Made by a program: the position numbers and the translations under genes | Assembly: GCA_902603045.1 (NCBI GenBank) | Contig: CACKTH010000006.1 | Coordinates: 1-38,016, forward strand | Direction: 5' to 3' | Length of the DNA: 38,016 nt | From: an uncultured Pelagibacteraceae bacterium | Lineage (GTDB): Bacteria; Pseudomonadota; Alphaproteobacteria; Pelagibacterales; Pelagibacteraceae | In this document: in pieces, positions 18,509-26,966 of the stretch | Layout: every line of letters begins with the position of its first letter | Numbering within the stretch: position 1 is the stretch's first letter | Notes under the pieces: model-generated | The model's database searches: none | Seen by the model: the letters and a program-made list of their open reading frames with translations, nothing else | Told to the model about the DNA's origin: nothing

Positions 18509-19585
18509 ATGTTTTTAATTAAAAATAAAATTAATATTTATTTATACTTTTTTTTTTTACTTTTCATTTTAGTTTTTATCAAGTTTTCCACAGCTATAGT
18601 TCTTGCAGATAATTACATAGTTAAAAATATTAACATTAAAGAACAATACGACATAAATTTTAACAAAGATAAAGTTATAAATAAGGGTTTTGAAAAAGGA
18701 TTTAAAACGTTAATTTTTAAAATTGTAGAAAGCAAAGATAAAAAATTATTTAAAGATATATCAAAAAATAAAATTAGTTCATTGATTGATAATTTTTCCA
18801 TAACAAATGAAAAATTTGTAAATAATAATTATGAAGTTGATTTTGAGGTTAAGTTTGATAAGAAAAAATTATTATCATTTATTAGAGAAAAAAATGTTAT
18901 TTCTTCTGTTCCAAAAGACACAGATGTTCTTTTTATACCAATTTTAATTGATACACAAAGTAACGAGATCAAGTTTTTTGATCAAAATTATTTTTATAAC
19001 AATTGGAACAATGTTAATAAAAATTATTTTTTATTAAATTATAATTTACCAGATGAAAATATTGAAAATTTTCGTTTTTTTCAAAGAATAAAAAATAATA
19101 TTGAAAACAACGATTTATCAGAGATTACAAATAAGTATAACTTCAAAAATATTATTGTAGTAATATTTTACAAAAATAAAAAAAATTTACAAATATTTTC
19201 CAAAATTAGTTTTTCAAATTCAAACTTCAAATTTAATTTAAATCAAAAAAATATCAATTATGAAGATTATAAAACATTAGATCAAATTATTTTAAATTTA
19301 AAAAATTTATACGAAGACAAGTGGAAATTAATTAATAAAATCAATACTTCAATTACAATACCTTTAAAAATTTCAATAAAAAATAGTAATTTCATAAAAT
19401 CTGAAAAATTAGAAAATATATTAAATCAATCTGATTTTGTATATGAATATGAAATAGAGAAAATGAATAGTGAAGAAATTATATATAAAATAATTTATAA
19501 TAATAATCCTGAAAAATTTCTAAATACTTTAAAGGTAAATGATATAAATATAAATTCATCCAGTGATATTTGGTATATAGAATGA
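18509..19585 (+). CDS. DUF2066 family exported protein, function unknown
   Basis: A 358-residue protein with an N-terminal hydrophobic signal or anchor (about 9-32, ending STAIVLA). It has a moderately conserved first half resembling DUF2066 (NKGFEKGFKTLIFKI, ISSLIDNFSITNEKFVNNNYEVDFEVKFDKKKLLSFIREKNVI) and a very N/K/I-rich second half. DUF2066 genes sit beside purM and the DnaA-like hda in many proteobacteria, and that context supports the call. The role is not known; an envelope location is expected. Its stop overlaps the hda ATG (ATGA). Confidence 0.72.
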   Translation: MFLIKNKINIYLYFFFLLFILVFIKFSTAIVLADNYIVKNINIKEQYDINFNKDKVINKGFEKGFKTLIFKIVESKDKKLFKDISKNKISSLIDNFSITNEKFVNNNYEVDFEVKFDKKKLLSFIREKNVISSVPKDTDVLFIPILIDTQSNEIKFFDQNYFYNNWNNVNKNYFLLNYNLPDENIENFRFFQRIKNNIENNDLSEITNKYNFKNIIVVIFYKNKKNLQIFSKISFSNSNFKFNLNQKNINYEDYKTLDQIILNLKNLYEDKWKLINKINTSITIPLKISIKNSNFIKSEKLENILNQSDFVYEYEIEKMNSEEIIYKIIYNNNPEKFLNTLKVNDININSSSDIWYIE

Positions 19586-20241
19586 GGGAATTAGATCAAA
19601 AACTCTTAGACTTTGGAATAAGCGAAAGTTTTGATGAAAATGATTATTATGTGTCTAAAAGCAATTATTTTGCAAAAAATATCATAGAAGCTTGGCCTAA
19701 GTGGGAAAAAAAAATTGTCAATTTAACCGGAGATAAATATTCTGGTAAAACACATCTATCAAATATATTTAAAAAAAAAAGTAATGCATTGTATTTATAT
19801 AGCAAGAATATAGACGATAAGATTCTAAAAAAAATTAAACTTTCAAACAATATAATAATTGAAGACTTAGATGAAAGTTTTGACGAAAAACTTCTTTATT
19901 CGTTATTTAACTTAGTTGAACAAGACAATAAGTATTTGTTGATCTCTTCAAAAAAACCAATAGATACAATGAAATTTACACTTCCAGATTTATTATCAAG
20001 ATTAAAGAATTGCATAATAGCTAATATAGAGCAACCAGACGATGAGTTGATTTACGCAATAATTTTAAAAAGTTTCTCTGATAGGCAAATTAAGTTAGAT
20101 AACAAAATTATAGATTATATTATTAAAAGAATTGCTAGATCATATAGCAAAATGCATGAATTTATATATAAGATTGATGAATTGAGTTTGAAGAAAAAGA
20201 AATCTATTAACTTTAAAATAATAAAAGAGATAATAAATTGA
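19582..20241 (+). CDS. hda: Hda-like DnaA-family ATPase (regulatory inactivation of DnaA)
   Basis: The 219-residue product resembles the AAA+ core of DnaA without the DNA-binding C-terminus. It has a Walker A TGDKYSGKTHLSNIF (about 50-64), Walker B-like NNIIIEDLDE, sensor-like YLLISSKKP and LLSRLKNC, and the lid region. Hda bound to the clamp stimulates ATP hydrolysis by DnaA and limits re-initiation. The track uses an upstream TTG; I use the ATG at 19582, which overlaps the previous stop (ATGA). It ends in a TTGA overlap with aspS. In larger alphaproteobacterial genomes ppk and rnd lie between hda and aspS; here they are absent. Confidence 0.82.
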   Translation: MRELDQKLLDFGISESFDENDYYVSKSNYFAKNIIEAWPKWEKKIVNLTGDKYSGKTHLSNIFKKKSNALYLYSKNIDDKILKKIKLSNNIIIEDLDESFDEKLLYSLFNLVEQDNKYLLISSKKPIDTMKFTLPDLLSRLKNCIIANIEQPDDELIYAIILKSFSDRQIKLDNKIIDYIIKRIARSYSKMHEFIYKIDELSLKKKKSINFKIIKEIIN

Positions 20242-22019
20242 GTAAATATAGAACACACACTTGTGGAGAGCTAACTTTAAATAACAAAGATCAAACAATA
20301 AAGTTATCAGGCTGGATAAATAAGAAGAGAGATCATGGAAATCTATTATTTTTGGATTTAAGAGATCACTATGGACTAACTCAATGTGTAATTGACGAGG
20401 GTAAAAAAATATTTAAAGAAATAGAAAAACTTCCATTAGAAACTGTACTACAAGTTGAAGGTAAAGTTTTGGCTAGAGAAAAAGATACAATTAACAAAAA
20501 TTTAAATACTGGAGAAATTGAGGTAGGAATTGAAAAATTTAAAATACTTGCAAGAACTAAGGAATTACCACTACCTATTTTTTCAGATCAAGAATATTCT
20601 GAAGAAATTAGATTAAAGTACAGATTCTTAGATTTAAGGAGAAATAAAATTCATAATAATATTATTTTAAGATCCAAAATTATTTCATTTATTAGATCTG
20701 AAATGCAAAAATATGGTTTTCTAGAATATCAAACACCTATATTAACTTCATCTAGTCCAGAAGGTGCTAGAGACTTTTTAGTGCCAAGTAGACTAAATCC
20801 TGGTAAATTTTACGCTTTACCGCAAGCGCCACAACAATTTAAACAATTAATCATGGTATCTGGTTTTGATAAATACTTTCAAATTGCACCGTGTTTTAGA
20901 GACGAGGACGCAAGAGCGGACAGAAGTCCAGGTGAGTTTTATCAACTTGACTTGGAAATGTCTTTTGTAGAACAAGAGGATCTATTCAAAATAGTTGAGG
21001 AGTTATTTGTAAATTTATTCAAAAAATTTTCCTCTAAAAAGTTACTCCATGAAAAATTTCCAAGAATTCCTTTTGATACAGCCATGCTAAAATACGGTTC
21101 TGACAAACCAGATTTGAGAAATCCTTTGGAAATAGTAGATATTACTGAAATTTTTAAAAGAGAAGATGTTAACTTTGAAATATTTAAAAAATTAGTAAGT
21201 AAAGGATCGATGGTTAGAGGAATAGTTACAAAAAATACATCTCAAAAACCAAGAAGTTTTTTTGACGGAATTGATAAATGGGCAAAAGATGAAGGATCAT
21301 CTGGTCTTGCATATTTTTCTATAGAAAATTCGGAGAAATTGAGCGCTAAAGGACCTGTGGGAAAATTTTTTTCTGAAGAATCTATCAAAGAGATAATGAC
21401 AAAAATGAATGCTGAAGTAGGTGATACAATATTTATGTCTTGTGGAAATAAATCTGAAGTTGAGAAATTATTAAGTAATGCGAGAAATAAAATAGCAAAT
21501 GAGTTGAATTTAATTGATGAAAATGTTTTCTCATTTTGTTGGGTAGTGGATTATCCAATGTTTGAAATAGATGAAAATACTAAAAAGATCGAATTTAGCC
21601 ACAACCCTTTTTCAATGCCGCAAGGTGATATTGATAATTTAGATCTTTCAGAACCCCTGAAACTAAAAGCTTTTCAATACGATATTGTGTGTAATGGTAT
21701 TGAATTATCTTCCGGAGCGATTAGGAACCATAAACCTGATTTAATGTATAAATTATTTGAAATCGCTGGCTACTCTAAGGAAGAAGTGAATGAGAAATTT
21801 AGTGGCATGATTAATGCCTTAAGCTATGGGGCGCCTCCCCATGGCGGCATTGCTCCCGGAATAGATAGAATAGTGATGTTATTAGCAGATGAAAAAAATA
21901 TTAGAGAGGTGACTATGTTTCCAATGAACCAAAACGCACAAGATTTAATGATGAATGCACCATCTGAAGTAGATGAAAATCAACTAAAAGAACTTAGTAT
22001 TTCAAAAAGAAAAAAATAG
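20238..22019 (+). CDS. aspS: Aspartyl-tRNA synthetase
   Basis: The 593-residue class IIb synthetase has an N-terminal OB-fold anticodon domain beginning KYRTHTCGELTLNNKDQTIKLSGWINKKRDHGNLLFLDLRDHYG, motif 2 FQIAPCFRDEDARADRSPGEFYQLDLEMSF, a bacterial GAD insertion (about 300-420), and motif 3 GAPPHGGIAPGIDRIVMLL. The TTG start overlaps the hda stop (TTGA) and fits the family N-terminus. Alphaproteobacterial AspRS is often non-discriminating, working with GatCAB, but discrimination cannot be read from sequence alone here. Confidence 0.97.
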   Translation: MSKYRTHTCGELTLNNKDQTIKLSGWINKKRDHGNLLFLDLRDHYGLTQCVIDEGKKIFKEIEKLPLETVLQVEGKVLAREKDTINKNLNTGEIEVGIEKFKILARTKELPLPIFSDQEYSEEIRLKYRFLDLRRNKIHNNIILRSKIISFIRSEMQKYGFLEYQTPILTSSSPEGARDFLVPSRLNPGKFYALPQAPQQFKQLIMVSGFDKYFQIAPCFRDEDARADRSPGEFYQLDLEMSFVEQEDLFKIVEELFVNLFKKFSSKKLLHEKFPRIPFDTAMLKYGSDKPDLRNPLEIVDITEIFKREDVNFEIFKKLVSKGSMVRGIVTKNTSQKPRSFFDGIDKWAKDEGSSGLAYFSIENSEKLSAKGPVGKFFSEESIKEIMTKMNAEVGDTIFMSCGNKSEVEKLLSNARNKIANELNLIDENVFSFCWVVDYPMFEIDENTKKIEFSHNPFSMPQGDIDNLDLSEPLKLKAFQYDIVCNGIELSSGAIRNHKPDLMYKLFEIAGYSKEEVNEKFSGMINALSYGAPPHGGIAPGIDRIVMLLADEKNIREVTMFPMNQNAQDLMMNAPSEVDENQLKELSISKRKK

Positions 22020-22841
22020 CTATTTTTTTCCTTTAAGATTTATTCTTATATCTGATAAATCTACCAGTTTCTTTTTATAATCGTTTCTAACAAATCCTTT
22101 GCTTGTAATATCTTTTACAAGTTTAATTAGTTGATTCTGATCCTCACTTTCTTGACTTTCACTTGTATCAGAATTACCAGCTATAGATGGAGTGTGAGCT
22201 AAATCTTCTCTATTTAAATAGGATATCGCTAGCTCTCTAAAAATATAATCTAATATTGAACTTGCACTCATTATTCGATCATTTCCGTAAACTTTACCAG
22301 AAGGTTCAAATTTTGTATCTAAATATGCATTTACAAATTCATCTAGTGGAACTCCATATTGAAGACCTAATGATATTGCTATTGCAAAATTATTCATAAG
22401 AGCCTTTACTAACTCACCTTCCTTACTGGTATCGATAAAAATTTCTCCTATTTTACCATCTTCATATTCACCAGTATGCAAATATACTTTATGATCACCT
22501 ATTGAGGCTTTTTGAATATAACCTTTTCTTCTATCAGGCATACTAAATCTTTTACCTATATTATCAGTTATATTTTTTTTAAAATTTTCATCAATTGGTT
22601 TGGATTTGTTACTACTCATAATATCTTGATTACTAATTGGTTGCGAAACAACTTCGACTTCACTACTTTTAGTATCTTGAAGGTTTTTTGTTTTTCTACT
22701 ATCTAATTTGACATCGACAATTTCAAACTTTCCATCTTCTTTTTTCTCTAAATTTTTAAGATTTGCCTCATTTATATCATCTAAATAATTAGATACTTTA
22801 AAGCTACACGTGTAATATGTTTCAACTAAATATTTTGCCAT
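22020..22841 (-). CDS. TSCPD-domain protein related to the C-terminus of B12-dependent ribonucleotide reductase (NrdJ)
   Basis: A 273-residue protein. The C-terminal half (about 125-225) reads [86 protein letters not shown], a TSCPD domain like the tail of NrdJ. The N-terminal ~50 residues ([16 protein letters not shown]) form a separate small domain, followed by a charged linker. No catalytic barrel is present, so it is not a reductase itself; regulation or partner binding is inference. The track starts 13 codons upstream; I choose ATG 22841, which has AGGA 5 nt before it. It converges on aspS with no gap. Confidence 0.75.
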   Translation of the reverse strand: MAKYLVETYYTCSFKVSNYLDDINEANLKNLEKKEDGKFEIVDVKLDSRKTKNLQDTKSSEVEVVSQPISNQDIMSSNKSKPIDENFKKNITDNIGKRFSMPDRRKGYIQKASIGDHKVYLHTGEYEDGKIGEIFIDTSKEGELVKALMNNFAIAISLGLQYGVPLDEFVNAYLDTKFEPSGKVYGNDRIMSASSILDYIFRELAISYLNREDLAHTPSIAGNSDTSESQESEDQNQLIKLVKDITSKGFVRNDYKKKLVDLSDIRINLKGKK

Positions 22842-22860
22842 TGTAATCCTATTTGTAAAT

Positions 22861-22925
22861 TGAATCTTGGTAAGATTCATGTATATACATTTTTCGATTA
22901 TAGTCTAATTGTAAATTTACAATTA
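22861..22925. promoter_or_regulatory. Cluster of three dyads between the TSCPD gene and NDUFA12
   Basis: Three symmetric elements lie in this divergent intergenic region: TGAATCTT-GGT-AAGATTCA (22861-22879), the palindrome ATGTATATACAT (22879-22890), and a perfect 20-bp palindrome TAATTGTAAATTTACAATTA (22906-22925). The placement suggests operators. The 12-bp element resembles GntR/HutC-type TGTATATACA sites, but no regulator is identified in the window. Confidence 0.4.
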
Positions 22926-22949
22926 TAAATTGAAAATAATTTGAATAAA

Positions 22950-23306
22950 ATGATTAAAGAAATTTTTACTTGGTGGAACAAACAAACATTGGGCACAAGG
23001 TTAAATACAATTTTATTTGGAAAATTAGTTGGCGAAGATAATTCAGGTAATAAATATTATGAGAGCAAGTCAGGAAAAAGATGGGTTATTTACAACGGGG
23101 AAGTTGAAGCATCAAAAATACCTAGCGAATGGTATTCTTGGATGCATCATACAGGAAATAAAATTGAAAATAGCCATGAATTAGACAAATATAATTGGCA
23201 AAAAGAGCATATGCCAAATCAAACAGGAACAGAAAATTCCTATCATCCAAATAAAAACAAAAGTAAAAATGCTTCAAACAAAAAATACACTTCTTGGAAA
23301 AGCTAA
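22950..23306 (+). CDS. NADH:ubiquinone oxidoreductase accessory subunit NDUFA12 (B17.2)
   Basis: A 118-residue protein with the NDUFA12 signature KLVGEDNSGNKYYESKSGKRWVIYNGEVEASKIPSEWYSWMHHTGN (about 25-70) and EHMPNQTGTENSYHP near the C-terminus. It is an accessory subunit or assembly partner of respiratory complex I, shared by alphaproteobacteria and mitochondria. The track starts at a TTG (22941); ATG 22950 gives the expected MIKEIFTWWNKQTLGTR start. The DUF2155 gene that follows overlaps its end, an order conserved in alphaproteobacteria near accB-accC. Confidence 0.92.
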   Translation: MIKEIFTWWNKQTLGTRLNTILFGKLVGEDNSGNKYYESKSGKRWVIYNGEVEASKIPSEWYSWMHHTGNKIENSHELDKYNWQKEHMPNQTGTENSYHPNKNKSKNASNKKYTSWKS

Positions 23307-23676
23307 AGTTTATATACTTATTTTTTTTTCGTATTATTTATTAATGTTCAATTCTTTAAGTGAAAATAATTCACGAACAGAAAATTACGCTGTTTTAACA
23401 ATATTAGACAAAGTAAACTCTCAGAGTGATGTCATAGAGATTGAGGTTGGGAAGGAATATAAATTTAAAAATCTATCTATAAATATTCTTAAATGTAATA
23501 ATTCAAAATTTGATGATGATCCGGAAGTTACAGCATACATGCAAGTAAGAGATACAGTAATTAAAGATGATAATATGGTTTTCATTTTTAATGACTGGAC
23601 ATTTGCTTCATCTCCATCAATTCGACCATTTGATCATCCTGTTTATGATGTTTGGTTAAAAAAATGTTATTCTTAA
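23269..23676 (+). CDS. DUF2155 exported protein
   Basis: The 135-residue product has an N-terminal hydrophobic segment (about 13-30, KVYILIFFSYYLLMFNSL) and a compact domain with VLTILDKVNSQSDVIEIEVGKEYKFKNLSINILKC, then VFNDWTFASSPSIRPFDHPVYDVWLKKC-type residues, matching DUF2155. The DUF2155 core has two conserved cysteines (ILKCNNS and WLKKCYS). Function is not known; it is probably periplasmic. The ATG lies inside the NDUFA12 3' end (38-nt overlap); an internal ATG at 23344 would remove the signal. It overlaps the convergent gcvP::accC ORF by 4 nt. DUF2155 next to accC is the usual alphaproteobacterial neighbourhood. Confidence 0.85.
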   Translation: MLQTKNTLLGKAKVYILIFFSYYLLMFNSLSENNSRTENYAVLTILDKVNSQSDVIEIEVGKEYKFKNLSINILKCNNSKFDDDPEVTAYMQVRDTVIKDDNMVFIFNDWTFASSPSIRPFDHPVYDVWLKKCYS

Positions 23677-26600
23677 AGTAATTTTTCTTTATCAAGCCAG
23701 CTCACATTAAAATCTGAGTTTAAAAATTTTTTGTGATTTAAAAGTATTTTATGTAAGTCTATCGTTGTTTTTATGCCTTCGATGACAAATTCATCTAAGG
23801 ATCTTCGCATTCTTTGAATTGCTTCAGTTCTATTCCTTCCATGACATATTACTTTGCAAATCATGCTATCGTAGTATGGAGTTACTTTATATCCCTGAAA
23901 TATTGCTCCATCTACTCTAGTTCTGAAACCTGATGGTTGATGACACATGGTAATTTCACCTGGCGAAGGTTGAAAATTTTTACTGACATCTTCAGCATTT
24001 ATTCTGCACTCAATTGCATGACCCCTTGGCTTAATATCTTCCTGTTTTAAAGCAGTATTACCGTCGTATGCTATCCAGATCTGTTCTTTTATTAAATCTA
24101 TTCCTGTCACAACTTCTGTTACTGGATGCTCAACTTGTATTCTTGTATTCATTTCTAAAAAATAAAATTTTCCATCTTCAAAAATAAATTCTACTGTACC
24201 GGCTCCTTCATATCCAATTTGACTTACCATTTTGAGAGTTTTTTCAAAAAGATCTTTTCTTATCTGATCATTTAGTAAAGGACTGGGAGTTTCTTCAATT
24301 AGTTTTTGATGTCTTCTTTGTATAGAACAATCTCTTTCATGAAGATGTACAGTTCTATTTTTACCAGATAATACTTGAACTTCGATATGTCTTGGATTTT
24401 GAAAAAATTTTTCAATATATACCTCATCATTACCAAAAAATTTTTTTGCCTCAGTTTTTGCAGTCAAAAATAAGTTTTCAAACTCATCTTCTTTTGTAAC
24501 AACTTTCATACCTTTTCCACCACCACCACCAGCTGCTTTTATCAGTACCGGATACCCAATTTCTTTACATATTTTTTTTGCTTCATCAAAATCAGATACA
24601 CCCCCATCAGATCCTTCAATTACTGGAAGACCATATTTTTTTGCAATTTTTTTTGCTTCAATTTTATCACCCATCATTTTAATATACATCCAAGAAATTG
24701 ATAGAATACTTGAACTACCCCAAGGAGCTGCTGATACTGCTCCAATTCCACTTGTCGGTCCACAATCTTTTATTACTGGATGATTTGGCAGATAAACTTG
24801 TAAATGTTTTTTACAAGCTATAGGCCCCATTCCAGGTCCACCACCACCGTGAGGAATACAAAATGTTTTATGCAAATTAATATGACAAACATCTGGACCA
24901 AAATTTCCAGGCTTTGCAACTCCAACAAGGGCATTTAAATTTGCTCCATCCATATAGACCTGTCCACCATGTTTATGAACTAACTCACAAATATCAGTTA
25001 TTTTTTCCTCAAATACTCCATGGGTAGATGGGTAAGTTACCATTAAAGCTGCGAGATTTTCTGAATGTTGCTCTACTTTTTTCTTTAAATCATCGAAATC
25101 TACATTTCCCTCTTTATCACAATTAACAACAACCACTTTCATTCCAACCATTTGTGCGCTTGCTGGATTTGTACCATGTGCCGAACTTGGGATTAAACAT
25201 ATATTACGATGAGCTTCATCTCTATCTAAGTGGTACTTTCTTATAACCATTAGACCTGCATATTCTCCTTGGGCGCCTGCATTAGGTTGTAGAGAAACAC
25301 CGGAAAAACCTGTTATAGATCTCAACCAATTTTTTAAATCAGTAAACAAATCTCTAAAACCTTCCATTTGTTCAACTGGAACAAAAGGATGAGGTTCTGC
25401 AAATTCTTTCCAAGAAATCGGGATCATTTCAGCAGCAGCATTTAACTTCATTGTGCACGACCCAAGTGCTATCATAGTTCTATTCAATGCTATATCCTTA
25501 TCCTCTAGCTTTTTAAGATATCTAAGCATTTCAGTTTCTGAATGATATAAGTTAAAAATTGGATGCTCTAAATATTTTGAAGTTCTTAATAAATTTTTTG
25601 GTAAATTAGGTAATTTAACTGAAGGATCCTCTTTTTTTATTGATTCTGCAGCGTTAAAAATTTTTAATAATTGATTTACTCTGTAAACGTTTTTTCTTTC
25701 ATCGAAAGAGACAGCAAGCATTTCAGAATTTACTTTTCGTATATTAACTTTCTGATTTAGAGCATTTTTATAAATTTGATCAGTCTTTTCTTTGGTAATA
25801 ATTGTAACAGTATCAAAAAAATAATCAGAATAAATTTCATAACCTGACTGTTTTATTTTATCAGCAAAACTTTTTGCTAATTGAGAAACTCTTTCAGAAA
25901 TATTTTTAATTCCATCTGGACCATGATAAATAGCATATGCTGCTGAAACAATTGCTAATAAAGCTTGTGCAGTACAAATATTGCTTGTCGCCTTATCTCT
26001 TCTGATGTGTTGCTCTCTAGTTTGTAAAGATAATCTGTATGCCTTGTTACCATGTCTATCAACTGACACTCCAACAATTCTACCAGGCATCGATCTCTTA
26101 TACTCGTCTTTAGTTGCAAAAAATGCTGCATGTGGACCTCCATACCCCATTGGTATTCCAAATCGTTGAGAGCTTCCTACTGCTATATCAGCACCAAGTT
26201 CTCTTGGAGTTTTTAATTTTGCTAAAGCTAATAAATCACAAGCTAATACAGCCTTACCGTTTTTTTTATGAATTTTGCTAATGGCTTCACTTGGGTCTTT
26301 AATATCTCCTAAAGTTCCAGGATATTGTAAAATTCCACAAACAAGATCTTCTTTTAATTGGTCTAAAACTTCATCTTCTTTTCCAACTAAAACTTTTAAC
26401 CCCATTGGTTCAGCTCTAGTTTGAATTACATTTATAGTTTGAGGATGACAATCCTCAGATACAAAAACTAAATTGCTATCTTTTTTATTTAATCTATGAC
26501 TAAGGCCCACGGCTTCTGCTGCTGCTGTACCTTCATCCAATAAAGAAGCATTAGCGATATCCATTCCAGTAAAATCAACAATCATTTGTTGAAAGTTTAA

Positions 26601-26966
26601 TAACATCTCAAGTCTTCCTTGAGCTACTTCAGGCTGATAAGGTGTATATGATGTATACCAACCTGGATTTTCTAAAATATTTCTTAAAATTACATATGGT
26701 GTATAAGTTCCATAATAACCCATTCCAATAAAATTTGAGTAAACATGATTTTTTTTTGAAATTACTCTTAATTTTCTTAACGCCTCATATTCTGAATTAG
26801 GTTCTCCGATATTAAGCTCACCTTTAAACATTATTTTTTCTGGAACAGTGTTATTCATTAAATCATCTATTGATTGATAATTTAATTCTTTTAACATTTT
26901 TGATTGGTCTTCTTTAGAAGGTCCAATGTGTCTTTTTATAAAATCTTTTTCTGAATTTGGTAACAT
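23673..26966 (-). CDS. Chimeric ORF: glycine dehydrogenase (GcvP, residues 1-~765) joined to biotin carboxylase (AccC, ~766-1097)
   Basis: Residues 1-765 are glycine cleavage P-protein, with start FIKRHIGPSKEDQ, YTPYQPEVAQGRLEMLLNFQ, and the PLP-lysine motif NLHKTFCIPHGGGGPGMG (Lys700), up to SSSILSISWMYIKMMG. Residues 766-1097 are biotin carboxylase from the ATP-grasp entry (GDKIEAKKIAKKYGLPVIEGSDGG), with AAGGGGGKGMKVV, ERDCSIQRRHQKLIEE, FLEMNTRIQVEHPVTE and the AccC C-terminus. Lost are about 190 residues of GcvP and about 112 residues of AccC, including its N-terminal Rossmann domain. Both halves are well conserved, so this is not old decay. The 5' side keeps gcvT-gcvH and the riboswitch; the 3' side keeps DUF2155/NDUFA12, the usual neighbours of accC. 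A true fusion would leave both enzymes incomplete, so an assembly chimera or recombination joint is more likely. Confidence 0.9.
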   Translation of the reverse strand: MLPNSEKDFIKRHIGPSKEDQSKMLKELNYQSIDDLMNNTVPEKIMFKGELNIGEPNSEYEALRKLRVISKKNHVYSNFIGMGYYGTYTPYVILRNILENPGWYTSYTPYQPEVAQGRLEMLLNFQQMIVDFTGMDIANASLLDEGTAAAEAVGLSHRLNKKDSNLVFVSEDCHPQTINVIQTRAEPMGLKVLVGKEDEVLDQLKEDLVCGILQYPGTLGDIKDPSEAISKIHKKNGKAVLACDLLALAKLKTPRELGADIAVGSSQRFGIPMGYGGPHAAFFATKDEYKRSMPGRIVGVSVDRHGNKAYRLSLQTREQHIRRDKATSNICTAQALLAIVSAAYAIYHGPDGIKNISERVSQLAKSFADKIKQSGYEIYSDYFFDTVTIITKEKTDQIYKNALNQKVNIRKVNSEMLAVSFDERKNVYRVNQLLKIFNAAESIKKEDPSVKLPNLPKNLLRTSKYLEHPIFNLYHSETEMLRYLKKLEDKDIALNRTMIALGSCTMKLNAAAEMIPISWKEFAEPHPFVPVEQMEGFRDLFTDLKNWLRSITGFSGVSLQPNAGAQGEYAGLMVIRKYHLDRDEAHRNICLIPSSAHGTNPASAQMVGMKVVVVNCDKEGNVDFDDLKKKVEQHSENLAALMVTYPSTHGVFEEKITDICELVHKHGGQVYMDGANLNALVGVAKPGNFGPDVCHINLHKTFCIPHGGGGPGMGPIACKKHLQVYLPNHPVIKDCGPTSGIGAVSAAPWGSSSILSISWMYIKMMGDKIEAKKIAKKYGLPVIEGSDGGVSDFDEAKKICKEIGYPVLIKAAGGGGGKGMKVVTKEDEFENLFLTAKTEAKKFFGNDEVYIEKFFQNPRHIEVQVLSGKNRTVHLHERDCSIQRRHQKLIEETPSPLLNDQIRKDLFEKTLKMVSQIGYEGAGTVEFIFEDGKFYFLEMNTRIQVEHPVTEVVTGIDLIKEQIWIAYDGNTALKQEDIKPRGHAIECRINAEDVSKNFQPSPGEITMCHQPSGFRTRVDGAIFQGYKVTPYYDSMICKVICHGRNRTEAIQRMRRSLDEFVIEGIKTTIDLHKILLNHKKFLNSDFNVSWLDKEKLL
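24670..24683 (-). other. Junction microhomology between gcvP and accC
   Basis: The minus-strand sequence ATTAAAATGATGGG encodes I762-K763-M764-M765-G766. GcvP proteins have WMYI[KR]MMG at this point, and alphaproteobacterial AccC proteins typically have a similar (I)KMMGDK before the ATP-grasp domain. Both parents therefore probably share at least these 14 nt, enough for a graph-assembly crossover or short-homology recombination. The frame is kept because the shared block encodes the same residues in both. Confidence 0.75.

Noticed and set aside
22842-22880. Upstream ATG for the TSCPD gene ([13 protein letters not shown] extension)
   Set aside because: The extension encodes part of a dyad and has no ribosome-binding site, while ATG 22841 has AGGA at good spacing and a family-like start.
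25955-26169. Small ORFs on both strands inside gcvP
   Set aside because: Both are frame shadows of a well-conserved part of GcvP.
23673-26966. A genuine bifunctional glycine-decarboxylase/biotin-carboxylase enzyme
   Set aside because: Each half lacks a large essential segment, and the joint is at shared sequence with native flanks on either side, so a chimera is the better explanation; kept only as something to test.
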